Source: Guadua angustifolia (taxonomy: Eukaryota; Streptophyta; Magnoliopsida; Poales; Poaceae). From it: a stretch of DNA of 64,000 nucleotides. Made by a program: the position numbers and the translations under genes. Within the stretch, counting starts at the first letter, position 1, and each line of letters begins with the position of its first letter. This document shows, in pieces, positions 32,102 to 42,479 of this stretch. The stretch is taken from positions 37,034,539-37,098,538 of the forward strand of contig CM070501.1 of the NCBI GenBank assembly GCA_036346375.1. The letters run 5' to 3'. The notes beneath the pieces were generated by a model, which did no database searches, was not told the DNA's origin, and worked only from the letters and a program-made list of their open reading frames with translations.

Positions 32102-32275
32102 TAGGGGTGAAAACGGAACGGAAACGGTCGGTAAATAGCTGTTCCGTTTCCATTTCCATATTTTTTCCCGGTAACGGAAACGAAATCGGAAACCCCGGAA
32201 ACGGATACGGTAACGGATAGTGACGGAACGGAAACGGAACGGAACGGAGCGGATACGGAAACGGAAATGGAAAAT
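32102..32275. repeat. hAT subterminal (A)ACGGAAACGG repeats, left
   Basis: More than ten copies of GGAAACGG, GGAACGG and GGTAACGG over about 170 bp. They mirror the right-end array and are the likely transposase-binding region. Confidence 0.75.
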
Positions 32276-32839
32276 TTCACAAGAATGTAGTGCATGATCT
32301 ATTCGAAGTTACAAAGAATATCTTAGTAACATTAGCCAACATTGAGCGAGCATGGTATGTACAAGCGCATGTAAACATTGTTTACCTTATAAAAGAAAAT
32401 GATGAATTGAACATGTATTCAGATGTGTGGATCACGTTATCAGTAAACATTTTGAATGGAAAAGATAGAAGAGATGGCCAAAACTGTATTTAGCACTGAA
32501 TTGCTTATGAATACATACATTGTCATATAGCTTGCACTACATAGTAAAGTAACTGCTAGATTCACAACAGAGTTATAATCATATAGATGATCAGTTGGTA
32601 TGACCCTTTTCTAATAAAGCTCCTAGGTGTCGAACAAAACCATGCTCTTTTGATCTGCCAGTATTTGCATCAATACAATTCTTGCATCTTCAAAAGACGT
32701 GTATCCAGTATTTGAAATTTTGTTTATTTTTATGGGAGCACCAAATTATTTGTCATTTCCCTTTTTTTATATCTGAAAATACTCTCTGTTTTGTGCTAGG
32801 CCTGTTCAATGCATGTAATTTCAGAAAGAAGTTCCTAGT

Positions 32840-33635
32840 TCACCTTCACCACTCAGTCCAAGTCTTCGCACTACAGCCTTGACACTGGAAACTAGTTCAC
32901 CAACTGAATTGTGTAAGATCTTGTTTGCTAATTCATCACCGCCTTCAGCAGATTGCACCACAACAGGAAGAAGGTCAGCAATACGAGCCCAGGATTGGTC
33001 TTCGTATGTCCATCTGTTGTGAGAGGAATGAACAGTAAGGAAAGGTTGTCATCTGTTGTCAGCAGATTGATCTTTACATGTTAACTTCACCAAATTTAAG
33101 TAACTGGAACAAACTTGTTACTTATTTGTGAAGTGTATGCTCTTTCAAAACAGAAAGTTCAGTGAGCTAAAAGGATTACCCTATCAATTCGTCTGGTGAT
33201 ATGAGTCCAAGGAAGTCAAGGATATTGTTTGTAAGCACTGTTTCAGGACCCCGGCCATCGTAGGCCCTCACAACTGCTGTTAATGCCTGTGCAGAAATCC
33301 CATATCCACTGCATATGCCATATAGCTAGAATTAGTACTTGCTGCTTAACTGATTACTGAAATGAACCTATGGCAGCCGCAGTGGACATGAATTAGCTTC
33401 TCACAAACTGATTCCAAGCACACTAGATTACGATCATAAATTATAGAACTTGGTCTTTTGAAAATCACACCTTTGAGTTGTGTTTATCTGGAGAGTATGT
33501 AGCGGAATTAACATGTGAAGGATGGTATAGAACTTAGAAGTGACTAACCTGCCCCAGTCACCTAGAATTGGTCCTGCACCTGCTGCTCGTGCTTCCTCCC
33601 GCAGCTGGTGAAACCATAGGCTATTGTCCCTGTTC
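32840..33635 (-). pseudogene. Captured fragment of N-acetyl-D-glucosamine kinase (three exons with introns)
   Basis: Three minus-strand segments splice in frame at consensus sites. Exon A (33635-33549; acceptor TTGCAG, donor GTTAGT) encodes GTGTIAYGF and AGAGPILGDWG, the ATP-binding/phosphate loops of the ASKHA sugar-kinase fold. Exon B (33308-33180; acceptor ATGCAG, donor GTAATC) encodes SGYGISAQALTAVVRAYDGRG and TVLTNNILDFLG. Exon C (33013 to about 32840; acceptor ACAACAG) encodes WTYEDQSWARIADLLPVVV and SVKAVVRRLGLSGEGE. Family: BadF/BadG/NAGK-type kinases that phosphorylate GlcNAc for UDP-GlcNAc salvage. Exon A lacks one G in a GGGAGGG context (about 33595), shifting the frame. N- and C-terminal exons are missing, so no active kinase can be made. 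Confidence 0.85.
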
Positions 33636-33639
33636 CTGC

Positions 33640-34140
33640 AATCAGCACGCATCACAAATAAGACTGCAATATGAAAGATAAAAAATGCTATGTAAATTGC
33701 TACTCAGTCCTGCTAATGCACACACACCAGCAACATCTCTAAGAAAAGCACAAGATTAAGCCTTAAGGTAAATCCATGTCAGACTATGCACAAAGGTGCC
33801 ATTGTAGGAACAGCATTACAAAATTACTAACAAAAATGTTGTTATATACAACATTATTTTCGTAGATTAGAGGAACCAATGATTAATGTATGCACAAGAA
33901 TCATCCCAATACTCACACCATATATGATGAGCTGAATATTTTTCCCTAGAAATAGATCAACTATAGTCATTAAACATGAAACATCTGGTGAATATTGCGG
34001 CACTCCATAGACAGCAGAGCACACAAGGCCTATTTCGGGGCAAAAACTACATGGATATCAATCAGCAAGAAAGCAACCACATCATGACGCAGATGAAACA
34101 AGCAGCAGCAACCGTGATTCAGTATTAGTTCTACCAACAA
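33640..34140 (-). other. Interior of the hAT element without recognised exons
   Basis: AT-rich, intron-like sequence upstream of exon A of the captured kinase gene; no coding segment identified. Confidence 0.35.
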
Positions 34141-34530
34141 CCAGTGGCCGTGATTCAGGATGATGCGCTCGGCCTCGGCGGCGGTGGGCTGGAGAACAAG
34201 GGAAGACTGGAAGAGTACCTTTTCTTGGTTATTCAGGAGGACGCCCTTGATGCGCTCGGCCACGGGGTCGTCACGGCGTGGGACGCCGTCGTCGGTGATG
34301 GCCTCGGCACGGTCGGAGCTGCAGAGGCTAGGGGGTGCGGTGGAGAAACTCCGGTCGGGGGCCAGCGCGGTGGAGCAACGCCGATCGGGGAGCCGGGGCG
34401 GCGTGGTGGGGGCGGTGGCGCGGCGGCACGGCGCAGCTGCCTGGGATGGGGGCGGCGCCGCAGACTCGGGAGCAGGACTCGGGAAACTGGAGATGTGTCT
34501 GGGAGGCGGAAGCTAGGGTTCACTGGTTCG
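34140..34530 (-). other. GC-rich, coding-like segment in the hAT element, origin unknown
   Basis: The minus strand stays open over several hundred bases; one frame reads ITDDGVPRRDDPVAERIKGVL and then LNNQEKVLFQSSLVLQPTAAEAERIILNHG, plausible protein sequence I cannot assign. It may be the first exon of the captured gene or a second capture. The high GC favours several overlapping frames, so no CDS is called. Confidence 0.3.
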
Positions 34531-34609
34531 GTCGCCCTTGCCTTTGGGCCTTCGCTAGCTTCGGCACTCGGGGAGACTCGGGACTCAGAACGTTCGGAAT
34601 TTCCGAACA

Positions 34610-34801
34610 GCCTTACACGGAATTTCCGTTCCGTTTCCGTTTCCGTCGGAATTCACTCTCCCGTTTCCGTTTCCGTTTCCGAAAAAAAAATTCCATTTCC
34701 GTTTCCGTACCGATACTTTCCGTTTCCATTTCCGAAAAAGAGCTTCCGTTTCCGTTTTTCTTCGGAACGGTCGGAAAATTTCCGTTCCGTTTTCATCCCT
34801 A
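34610..34801. repeat. hAT subterminal CCGTTTCCGTTT repeats, right
   Basis: The reverse-complement counterpart of the left array, with runs of TTTCCGTTTCCG and TTCCGTTCCG up to the terminal TTTTCATCCCTA. Confidence 0.75.
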
Positions 34802-34809
34802 TTGACAAC

Positions 34810-35055
34810 TAACATGGGCAAAAGCTGTGTGAAAGCCATAGCCAGTCTGGATGTGCTTCGATGCACTTTCTCGTCGCCCTGCTCGGTCCTTCTCACTCAC
34901 CACATGTTGACTTGCCCCGATCGAGCTCCTCGGCGACCTTGCTCTGCCTCAACCTAGGCAGCCTTTGCCCCGACCCGGCTCGGTAGCCACTGGGTTGACA
35001 TGCTCCACCCCGACCGAGACCGCCTCCACGTGGACCGAGCTCGCCTCTATCCCGA
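34810..35055 (+). other. Flank between the hAT element and a transposase remnant
   Basis: GC-rich with repeated CCCCGA(C/T)C(G/C) and CCGAGCTC motifs. A similar, diverged stretch lies at 35650-35750 on the other side of the transposase remnant, so both may belong to one older repeat that was split. Confidence 0.3.
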
Positions 35056-35550
35056 TCAGGGGCGGAGCCAAGATTTCGGATTAAGAGGGGCTACATGGAC
35101 CAACTAAAAATTATCATAGTATTCATAAAAAAATATCATATCAATATCGATGCATTTAAATTTAAAAATAGCATAACCACATGTTCACATAAGAAAAATA
35201 TGACATATTTTTTAGAATAAGAAACTTACATCTCTATTAGCTTAAATTTAGTTCTACGACTACCTAGAAAATCATACAAGTCAATAAGTTCATCTGAACT
35301 AATTTTCGCTGCTAGTTCTTTTTCAATGTAAACTATCATGCAATGTCGAAAAAAAGTCATCTCCTATTTTATTTAGAAGGTAGATCTTGACAAGTTTCAT
35401 AGCTGAAAATACTCGCTCTGTGGTTGCTGTTGACACCGGAAGAGTTATGACCAATCGTAACAGACTATCAACCATTGCATAATGGAAATCTTTACCTGTT
35501 TTATATAGTCTATTTGTTAAGTTAGCAAGAGAAATTAAACATTGCATACA
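35056..35550 (-). pseudogene. hAT transposase C-terminal remnant (zinc-finger MYM/TTF type)
   Basis: It begins with CAGGGGCGGAGCCAAGATTT, a terminal sequence common to grass hAT-like elements. On the minus strand 35547-35323 encodes HYAMVDSLLRLVITLPVSTA, directly followed by TTERVFSAMKLVKIYLLNKIGDDF. This matches the hAT C-terminal dimerisation region with its LPVSTATTERVFS signature. The upstream parts of the transposase and the other terminus are missing. It is unrelated in sequence to the Pack-hAT next to it and too short to act. Confidence 0.75.
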
Positions 35551-35930
35551 TTAAGTTGAGAAAAATAGAAGCTTTCCCTGTTGGAAATAGATTAGACATT
35601 TATTTACTATTTGCTAACGCTAACTACTACTAATTACTATCACCTAAACCTTGTTTTGGTTGGGGCAGGCTTTGCGCCTCTTCCTCCGCCTCGACCCGAC
35701 CAAGGCAGCCATACGATCGAGCTACGCGTGGATCGAGGCCCGCCCTGACTGAGTTTGCAATTAGGAGGGGATTTGAGGGGCTAGGCTTGATTTTGGATGC
35801 ATTTGGGGAGGATTTGGGGATGGATTTGGGGATTTTAGGAAAAGCCACAGTCAATTTATCAAATAGTATTTAAAAAAAAGTTACGGTAACTTTTTAACCC
35901 AACAAATTAAAAACAGTTTTTTAATTCAGC
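35551..35930 (+). other. Intergenic sequence, no gene recognised
   Basis: AT-rich, then a GC-rich patch (35650-35750) resembling 34900-35050, then A/T-rich again. A run of GGGGATTTGGGGA-type repeats lies at 35768-35838. Confidence 0.35.
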
Positions 35931-36418
35931 TACAGTTAACCCCGAAGTAATGCGTGGCCCTGTTGCCAGACGACGGCCGAGTTGCGCCGTGGTGGCAGTA
36001 GGCGCCGAACAGGCGCGAGTCGTCGTAGCCTTGCATTGCATGTAGTAGTTGTACGAGGACATGGGGCGCGCGGCGTGGCTCACGTGCGTCTGGTCCCCGC
36101 CGGGGTGGTACTGGTGGTAGTGCTGCTGCTGCGCAAGGACGTGGACGGCGCCGCCCGCGACGTCACCGGCGCTGTACGTGTGCGGCGACAGCACAGCGCA
36201 CCTCCCCGTCCTCCGCACCGCCTTGAGCACCTTCTTGTGCTCCACATTGCCGTTCATCGTCACCTTCTGCCGCTCCATGTCGATCTCCACGACTCCACCT
36301 CATCATCGCCTACCTACTTTTGGATTGCCTTCTTTATCTTCTTCTCGCACCCGGCGCGGTCCATATGCACGTTCATCTCAACGATCTTTTGGTGAGGATC
36401 AACAGTCGCGCGCGACAT
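35930..36418 (-). pseudogene. Heavy-metal-associated isoprenylated plant protein (HIPP), broken
   Basis: From the ATG at 36418 the minus strand encodes KIVEMNVHMDRAGCEKKIKK, the start of an HMA domain, then AIQK and a stop. The rest of the domain (VEIDMERQKVTMNGNVEHKK, VLKAVRRTGR) is in another frame, followed by a His/Gln-rich stretch and SSYNYY. After SSYNYY a 5-bp TGCAA duplication (about 36032) shifts the frame out of the conserved GYDDSRLFGAYCHHGA. HIPPs normally bind metal through CxxC; here the first Cys is Arg (DRAGC). The C-terminal CaaX prenylation motif is not visible. At least three disablements make it a pseudogene as written. Confidence 0.8.
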
Positions 36419-36429
36419 CAGATAAAAAT

Positions 36430-37500
36430 GAATAAGTAATGTGGGGAATAACTAGGAATAATGGTGCTAAATTCCGAGGTATGGATAAAGGAGGGAGCTT
36501 ACAGTCATAGTAATATTTAGGGAGTGTTTAAGATAGGTCAAATTTCCACCAAAATCTGTGAAGCCATGGGCGGGATATTTCTAAATTCTAAAAATTTATG
36601 GAATTAAATCATGAAGACATTAAAAGTATTTAGGTGTGTCATCTTATTTACATTTTAGACTAAAAATATAAACTTAATTAACTTTATTTTAGCCTACAAA
36701 CTCCTGATCTAAAGTTTCTCTCATGAATTCGCCAACTCGGCCTTAGCTCTCTCTATGTTTCTCTCATGAACTCTGGGGATTCTTCAATCTTCTTGTCAGC
36801 CGTTGGCAGTATTTCAACAAGTAAAAACAGGCACAGGCTGTGTGTCAAGTCAAATCGTTTATCACCCTATATACGCATGTCGCGCATGTGGTGCAACGGC
36901 TGCCCGGGAATCATGCATGCGGCGGCAGTTGTGTTTGCGAGGTCGGCAGACACAGGAGTTGGCGAATTATTTTACGAGCATGCAAACTGCACCAACTGCT
37001 TAATTCATTCCCCCTCCACATTCCGGTGTATAAAAAACGCTGATGCCGACTTGAAAACTCGAAGCCGGGACTTTAGCAAGCAATCGCTGCCTGACTGGCA
37101 TGTAGGGCCAAATGCACGGGGTCGACTCACTTGGCGCCTCCAACAAGCTTTCGGTGGGGTGTTTCGTCCGAGTAGAACACGGCGGGAACGGAGGGGAGGG
37201 GGCCAAGCAAGCCAGCGGGAACCGTGCATGCCGATGCAGTATGTCTCGGATCTGCCTACAGACTACTCCGCTGGCTGGCGCCGAACGCGCTGGATCCTGT
37301 CCCGCTCTTCGATCGGTGCCATTGCAAGCACAGGCCGGCGCGCGGTGGCTCGTCGGCTTTAAATGCTCGGCTCTATGGGCCTCTATACGAACTTAGTGAG
37401 AGGTTAATGTGGGCTAGGCTGCAAGTAGACACGTCGAAAGCTAAATTATCTGGTGAAGCCCGTCAACTTTCTTTAGCCTGTCCACACTTCCTCTAAATTT
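36430..37500 (+). other. Intergenic sequence, no gene supported
   Basis: An open frame at 36766-37362 has no recognisable domain. 36520-36760 is AT-rich. 36850-37400 is mixed and GC-rich with possible promoter-like TATAAAAAA near 37031. Nothing firm can be assigned. Confidence 0.35.
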
Positions 37501-37639
37501 AAAAGATCTGTTTCTGCTTTTTGTTTATATTGTCTTGTTTTCCTTTTTTTTTTCTTTGGAAGTTGTTAGCAGGCGCTATTTCCAACGGTACAGTAGTTTT
37601 ATTTAGTTTTATGGGGTTACAGTGGCGTAAAATTTTCGT

Positions 37640-37960
37640 GAATGTTTCAGGTTTTCGAGTTCGAAGTTTCAAGCAGGTTCTAGCACGTTTCATAACAAAG
37701 CTTCAAGAGTTTCAAAGAAGTGTCAAGTGGGTTTCAAGAAGGTTTAGAAGGTTTCACAAATGAAACACATATGGAAAGAAAGTTTTATGAGATTTCGAGT
37801 GGGTTCCAAGAAGTTTCAGAAGGTTTTATCAATGTTGTTGACAAGTTCCATGAAAACTAGATGAATCACACATGAAAAGCAAGCTTCACGAAGTTTCAAC
37901 TGAATTTCAAGAAGTATCAAAAGGTTTCATCAATGTTTTGGCAGGTTTCGTAGGAGAAAT
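37640..37960 (+). repeat. Degenerate tandem GTTTCAAGAAG repeat
   Basis: Many imperfect copies of (G/A)GTTTCAAGAAG(G)TTT, e.g. near 37660, 37700, 37728, 37813, 37890 and 37905, with occasional TTTCATCAATGTTTTGG. Low-complexity array of unknown family. Confidence 0.5.
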
Positions 37961-38049
37961 ACAAATCAAACGAAGAGGAAAGCAAGATTCGCAACGTTTA
38001 GAAAATCCAAGTGAGTTTCTTATGGTTTCAGCCTTTGAGGCGACCACCA

Positions 38050-38420
38050 TGACTGCGAATGCTTGCTCGATGTTGCGTCGGTGGCCATGACACCACGCTT
38101 GCCCACCGTACTGGCTCACCCACATTAACCACTGTGCTTGCTCGCTTGTTGCGTCCATGCCTGACTCCGCAGCACCCACTCACGGAGCGTGACCGTGCCC
38201 GCTCACCCTCAGCCACCGCGCTCGCTCGTTGTGTCCATTTTCGACGCCGCTACACCCACTCGCAGAGGTGCTCGCCCATGGCCGTGAAGCTCGTTAGCCC
38301 ATCGCCCACAACAACTGTGCTTGCTCGTTGCAGCATCGGCTCACGTGCAGCCACCACGGTTGCTTGCCGCTCACAGGCGGTGCTCACTCGCCACCGCCAG
38401 CTAGAGGGAAAATTGATCGA
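38050..38420 (+). repeat. Degenerate GC-rich tandem repeat (about 84-100 bp unit)
   Basis: Related blocks start with GC(T/C)(T/C)GCTCG(C)TTG near 38135, 38219 and 38319, each followed by CCAT.../CACCCACTC-like sequence. The long open frames over this stretch (38059-38562 plus) reflect the repeat and have no known domain. Confidence 0.4.
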
Positions 38421-38639
38421 AGAAATCGACGGGAATCAAACCGAGGGTGCTCTGGGTTCATATTATGGTCGTCGGTGGCGAGATCTGTCACGGCCGGTGG
38501 TGGATTGCTGGTGGGGAGAGAGAAGGGGAAAGGAAGTAGGTGGCTTGTCGAGTGTCGACTGAGTGGAGACTGAAGAGGAAGCATGAGGCGTGGATGGGAA
38601 AACAGAGGTGGGAGCGGTTGATGCCGTCCCAACTGGTAT

Positions 38640-39840
38640 GTATAATAGTACATATCAGCTGTTTATAAAATTATAATATACAGAATTTTATGTAATATAG
38701 AAAAAAGAGAAGACTGATATTTACTATTTAATAAACGGTTTTATAGATAGATTTTTATTTTGTATACTATTGTATAGGCATATCATTAATTAGATAAGAG
38801 ATCATTACAGACAACTATATAGATAATCCATTATATAAATTATTTTTAATGTTATCTATAGATGATATAAAAATATGTTATAGATAACTGCCGTTTATAT
38901 CACTGTACATGATCTTAGATCCAATAGTCTCCAAATATCTCGTTGGAAACAGGTCAAATGCTTTAGCGTTTTTAAGTCTCTTTTTCTTTGTGGTGAGCTC
39001 ATTTACGGTTTATCTTTTTGAAAGGATTTCATTTACAGTTCAAAATACGAAATTGCGGGGGAATACTTCGAACCAATTGTAGATGCCAACGGAGCTACCG
39101 AAGCCGCACATGAAACTTGGGAGTGGCACTCACGCGAACTGGGGGACTTTCAGATATTTTTACAGCTAGCTGCTTTCTTTTTTGACAAGTACTACCAGTA
39201 CTGCTCCACTCTTTACGCTTTTACAGCTTTTAGATGTCAGGCTCTGATCCAAGTTTTCAGCAGCTGACGCATGCTAATCGATCTTACACAGTGTTTGGCC
39301 AACTCAGTTACTCAAACGTGTAACTTAAGACAACTGATTTAGTACTAAAATGGATATGAACGGAACATGTACTACATCGTATTCCACAGTTAGTTCTAGT
39401 CAGTTTTGACTTCAAAATGGAGAAGAATATTCCTATCAAGCTGCCTTGGTGCTTAAGCTTGATCGATCTGGCCCAACAATAGTTAAGGTATGAAAGACGT
39501 CGGCTCCCTTGTCAGATTGGTATCTTTGACCATTCCAAGCTAATTGCCAAAAGGTCATGGAAAAGTGAATCTTTTCGTGTATATATTGATCGATCAAATA
39601 TAACTTTTCAGCTTTAATTCAGGCTACTGTTTCTTTTTCAGAAAAGCTGGAGTGCTACCGATTGAAAGAAAACAAAGCTTTTTATATATTTGATGTTTTC
39701 TTCAAACAAAGGTTTGTATACATTGATGATATTTTCCGGTATCTTGTCGTACGGTCCAATAAAAGGTACAGGCTATCGTAACCCTACGTCATCAATTCTT
39801 GCAATCTAAAAAAAATCAATTCTTGAAAGTAAATTCTTTA
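38640..39840 (+). other. AT-rich intergenic sequence, nothing assigned
   Basis: No coding potential. Around 38640-38900 there are many inverted TATA/ATAT segments suggesting an old MITE, but clear ends are not visible. Confidence 0.35.
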
Positions 39841-39977
39841 AGACCTCTTACCTTTAGATCCTTGCTTGAAACCCTTTCAAATTATGACATGTGGATATGC
39901 AAAGGAGTGGTTGATTTATTTTGCCATTTGCCATGAGATTGAAAGGGTCTAATATAGGTCTAAAGGTGATAATGTCT
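39841..39977. mobile_element. Small MITE with imperfect 40-bp terminal inverted repeats (about 137 bp)
   Basis: The left arm AGACCTCTTACCTTTAGATC and then CTTTCAA pair with the right arm TTGAAAGGGTCTAATATAGG and TCTAAAGGTGATAATGTCT. The loop contains TATGACATGTGGATATGC. The target duplication is not clear. Confidence 0.5.
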
Positions 39978-40457
39978 CCTAGAATTTTCTTTCTCAGTTC
40001 TTGCTTACTATGAAATACAATTCGATGTTTTTATGGTAGGCTCCATCCCATATATGATTAATTTCATTTCACATTCGTAACTAATCCACAGAAAAAGCTA
40101 AACGACGATATCAGATTAGCTGGCCAAAAATGCGTTGGCGTTTATTTGCTTGGCCCAACTAATATTCTTCATAAATAATAGAAAATTCTAATGGTCCACT
40201 CATGCATAGTGAAATGTGAGAAATTTAGTACCATATTGCTAGTCTAGATGGGAGAAGACCAAACTTATAAGATGAAGCTTATCTTGCTAATTGAAGCTAC
40301 TGTTAGTGGTTTCTATTATACCTAATACATATGTCGCATGACACTTGGCTATTTTCTTAGGAATTAAAATAATAACAAAAAAATGCACACTCATCTAACA
40401 AATGAAAGCTGATGCTACTTGACATGCATCAATTTACTAGTATGTTTCTGGATGCAT

Positions 40458-40807
40458 GGGCGGAACTAAATTTTTTTTTGATGGGGATACAAACTTCACA
40501 TGTACAACTCTATATTATTGTACAATAATTCCGTATCATCATAAATTCAGCATATATATTTAAAATTTACTAAAAGTATAATACAAATAGTTCTAAGGTC
40601 ATAAAAAATCTCAAACCACCAAAATCGAAATCAATTCAACCAATAAATTTAACCTATTGAAAAGTTGAAATTTCGAAGTTTCTTTTTTTTTAAGAAACGA
40701 TAGGAGCTCTGCCATGCATTAAAGACAGGAGAAATCTGCAACAACAAGGGAAAGATACAGACACACAAGTTTCGAAGTTTCTCAAACCCGGCACCTCTAG
40801 TTCCGCC
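40458..40807. mobile_element. Non-autonomous DNA-element remnant with GGCGGAACTA inverted ends
   Basis: The left GGGCGGAACTAAATTTT and the right CTAGTTCCGCC are inverted. The AT-rich interior carries a LINE tail insertion (40684-40769). Ends resemble hAT-type elements with GGGGCGGA(A/G)C termini, like the remnant at 35056. Confidence 0.5.
40684..40769 (-). mobile_element. 5'-truncated LINE tail (86 bp) with 13-bp target duplication
   Basis: TTTCGAAGTTTCT occurs at 40671-40683 and again at 40770-40782. Between these lies, on the minus strand, GGCAGAGCTCCTATCGTTTC followed by TTAAAAAAAA. That is the typical 3' end of grass L1-type LINEs with its poly-A tail. The insertion is a dead-on-arrival copy. 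Confidence 0.8.
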
Positions 40808-40906
40808 TTTGGCCGGATGTTAACATCTGCAAAAAACCGTAGTTTTCTTGATGCCTACATGTATCTCTTTTTAGAGGGCCTCTCTTTAACTAGCTTAAGG
40901 AGGTGT

Positions 40907-41061
40907 TTAGGGAACATCTGAGCGTTTTTTATTATAATAGCATTCAAATTTTGAGCACTCTAATTGATAAAATCAATTTATCTAATCTCCTTATATTTGA
41001 GTTCTCTATAGACAAAAAAATTGAGTGCTCACAAATAAAAAAACACTCAGCAATTCCCTAA
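40907..41061. mobile_element. MITE with TTAGGGAA...CTGAG(C/T)GTTTTTTATT inverted ends (about 155 bp)
   Basis: The left end TTAGGGAACATCTGAGCGTT is matched by the reverse complement of the right end AACACTCAGCAATTCCCTAA. The AT-rich interior also has GAGTGCTC/GAGCACTC pairs. The target duplication is ambiguous. Confidence 0.6.
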
Positions 41062-42479
41062 TTTCTAATAGTATCATGTCCTTATCCGAGTTAAACACTT
41101 GAGCAACAAAGCATAAAGCTATTAAGCCATCCGCATGATGGGCAGTAGCCAGCATACATCATTGTACCGGCGCATACATACATCCCCAAGGAGATCTAGA
41201 CGGAGACCGAAACCCGCGTTATTATGTAACTTGTGAAACTGAGCTATCCGCACGTCGTTTTTAAACGTGTTTCTTCCGGCTCAGTTTCCTCCTTTTTCTC
41301 CTGCCTTTTGCATCGTTTCCGAGAAAAGGATAAAAAGAGCACACCAACATGCGGCATGGTGTACGTACTCTTCCCACGAAAGCAACTGACCTGACCGCGT
41401 GGAGGAGAGAACGTCGACCTCGCTCTAGCCTCTAGGTGGGTTGAAGTTTACAGCCCGTTTCGCCAACTTTTGGGCAGATTCTTTACTGGGGATGAAGAAA
41501 GGGCACAGCAAGCCGACTGGTGTGCACTTTTGGGATGGCTGTCTCCAGAGCTAGCAGCGCAACGGAACACGCGTAGAATGGGGAAACACGACTACCTGCT
41601 GCTTGGACCCATTCTTGGCCAACCAACCAAAAGCCTGCATGATTTTACGCAAATTTGTTACTACCTTAAGTACTTCTACCGCAACACAAAGGTAATCTCT
41701 AGTTATCAGTGACAAAGCTATTAAAAAATAGAGGATAGACCTAAAAAATCAGACGAAATTGAGATAAACATATTAAACAATTTGTGTCGTGTTATTATGA
41801 GTTTGAGTGTTACTGATAATGCTTTATTATTTGAGAAATGTTGTACAACATTCGTTTATCAAACTTTCATAAATCTATGAATAAGTTAACATTAATCAAT
41901 TAAACAAATCGTCTATTCTCTCCATTCAATCCATTTACATAGTCACTATTGAAAAAATTATAAATAAGAAGAGATGCTTATATTATCAGACACTCACCGA
42001 CTCATGTTGCATTGCCTTTCCTACTTGCTCGCCATCGCCGCGGTGTGTTGCCCATTGCCATACACTTGCGCCCTCGTTGTCTCCCCGGCATCCACTTTCC
42101 GTGACACACGTCAAGTGACCTTAACTTGGTGGGCTGCCATGTCCTCGTGAAGAAGAGATGTTGAGCCATGCCCTTTCTCTCGCTCTATAGTTTTTGCGTG
42201 CATCTAGGGTTAGAATTTAGTTGTGCAAACAACAAGCGAAGTCACCAATTAAAAAAAATTAAGCCTCCAATAAGTAGCGATTCACCAAGCTATATGGTAC
42301 ATGAAGCAACTCATCCACCTAGTAAAAGCATCTTGTTCCTTTCGCTACATCCGAGCATGTGTGTATTCACTATCGCTATATTAAAAATCGAGCACCGATA
42401 CTAAAAAGGTACTTATGGTCTAGCAGCTGGAGGGGGAGCTCTAGCCTAACGAAGTCCCCTCTGTGTTGGCTATGCCCCT
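41062..42479 (+). other. Intergenic sequence, no gene supported
   Basis: A short open frame at 41470-41712 and another at 42168-42404 have no recognisable domains. The region is mixed GC to about 41600, then AT-rich. Confidence 0.35.

Larger units (their letters stand above)
32102..34801. mobile_element. Non-autonomous hAT element (Pack-hAT) carrying a host-gene fragment, 2.7 kb
   Basis: Terminal inverted repeats TAGGGGTGAAAACGGAACGG (32102) and CCGTTCCGTTTTCATCCCTA (ending 34801) are flanked by the same 8 bp, TTGACAAC, on both sides (32094-32101 and 34802-34809). An 8-bp duplication is the hAT signature. Both ends carry arrays of GGAAACGG / CCGTTTCC in inverted orientation. No transposase is present. 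The interior contains exons and introns of an N-acetylglucosamine kinase gene (minus strand) plus GC-rich sequence of unknown origin. Confidence 0.9.

Noticed and set aside
34600..34801. TTTCCG simple-sequence microsatellite
   Set aside because: Mirror copies at 32102-32275 and the flanking 8-bp duplication show that it is the subterminal array of a hAT element.
36766..37362. Possible 198-codon host gene on the plus strand
   Set aside because: No domain, no codon pattern typical of grass genes, and several equally long overlapping frames.
41470..41712. Short open frame of 80 codons
   Set aside because: No domain and no supporting gene structure nearby.
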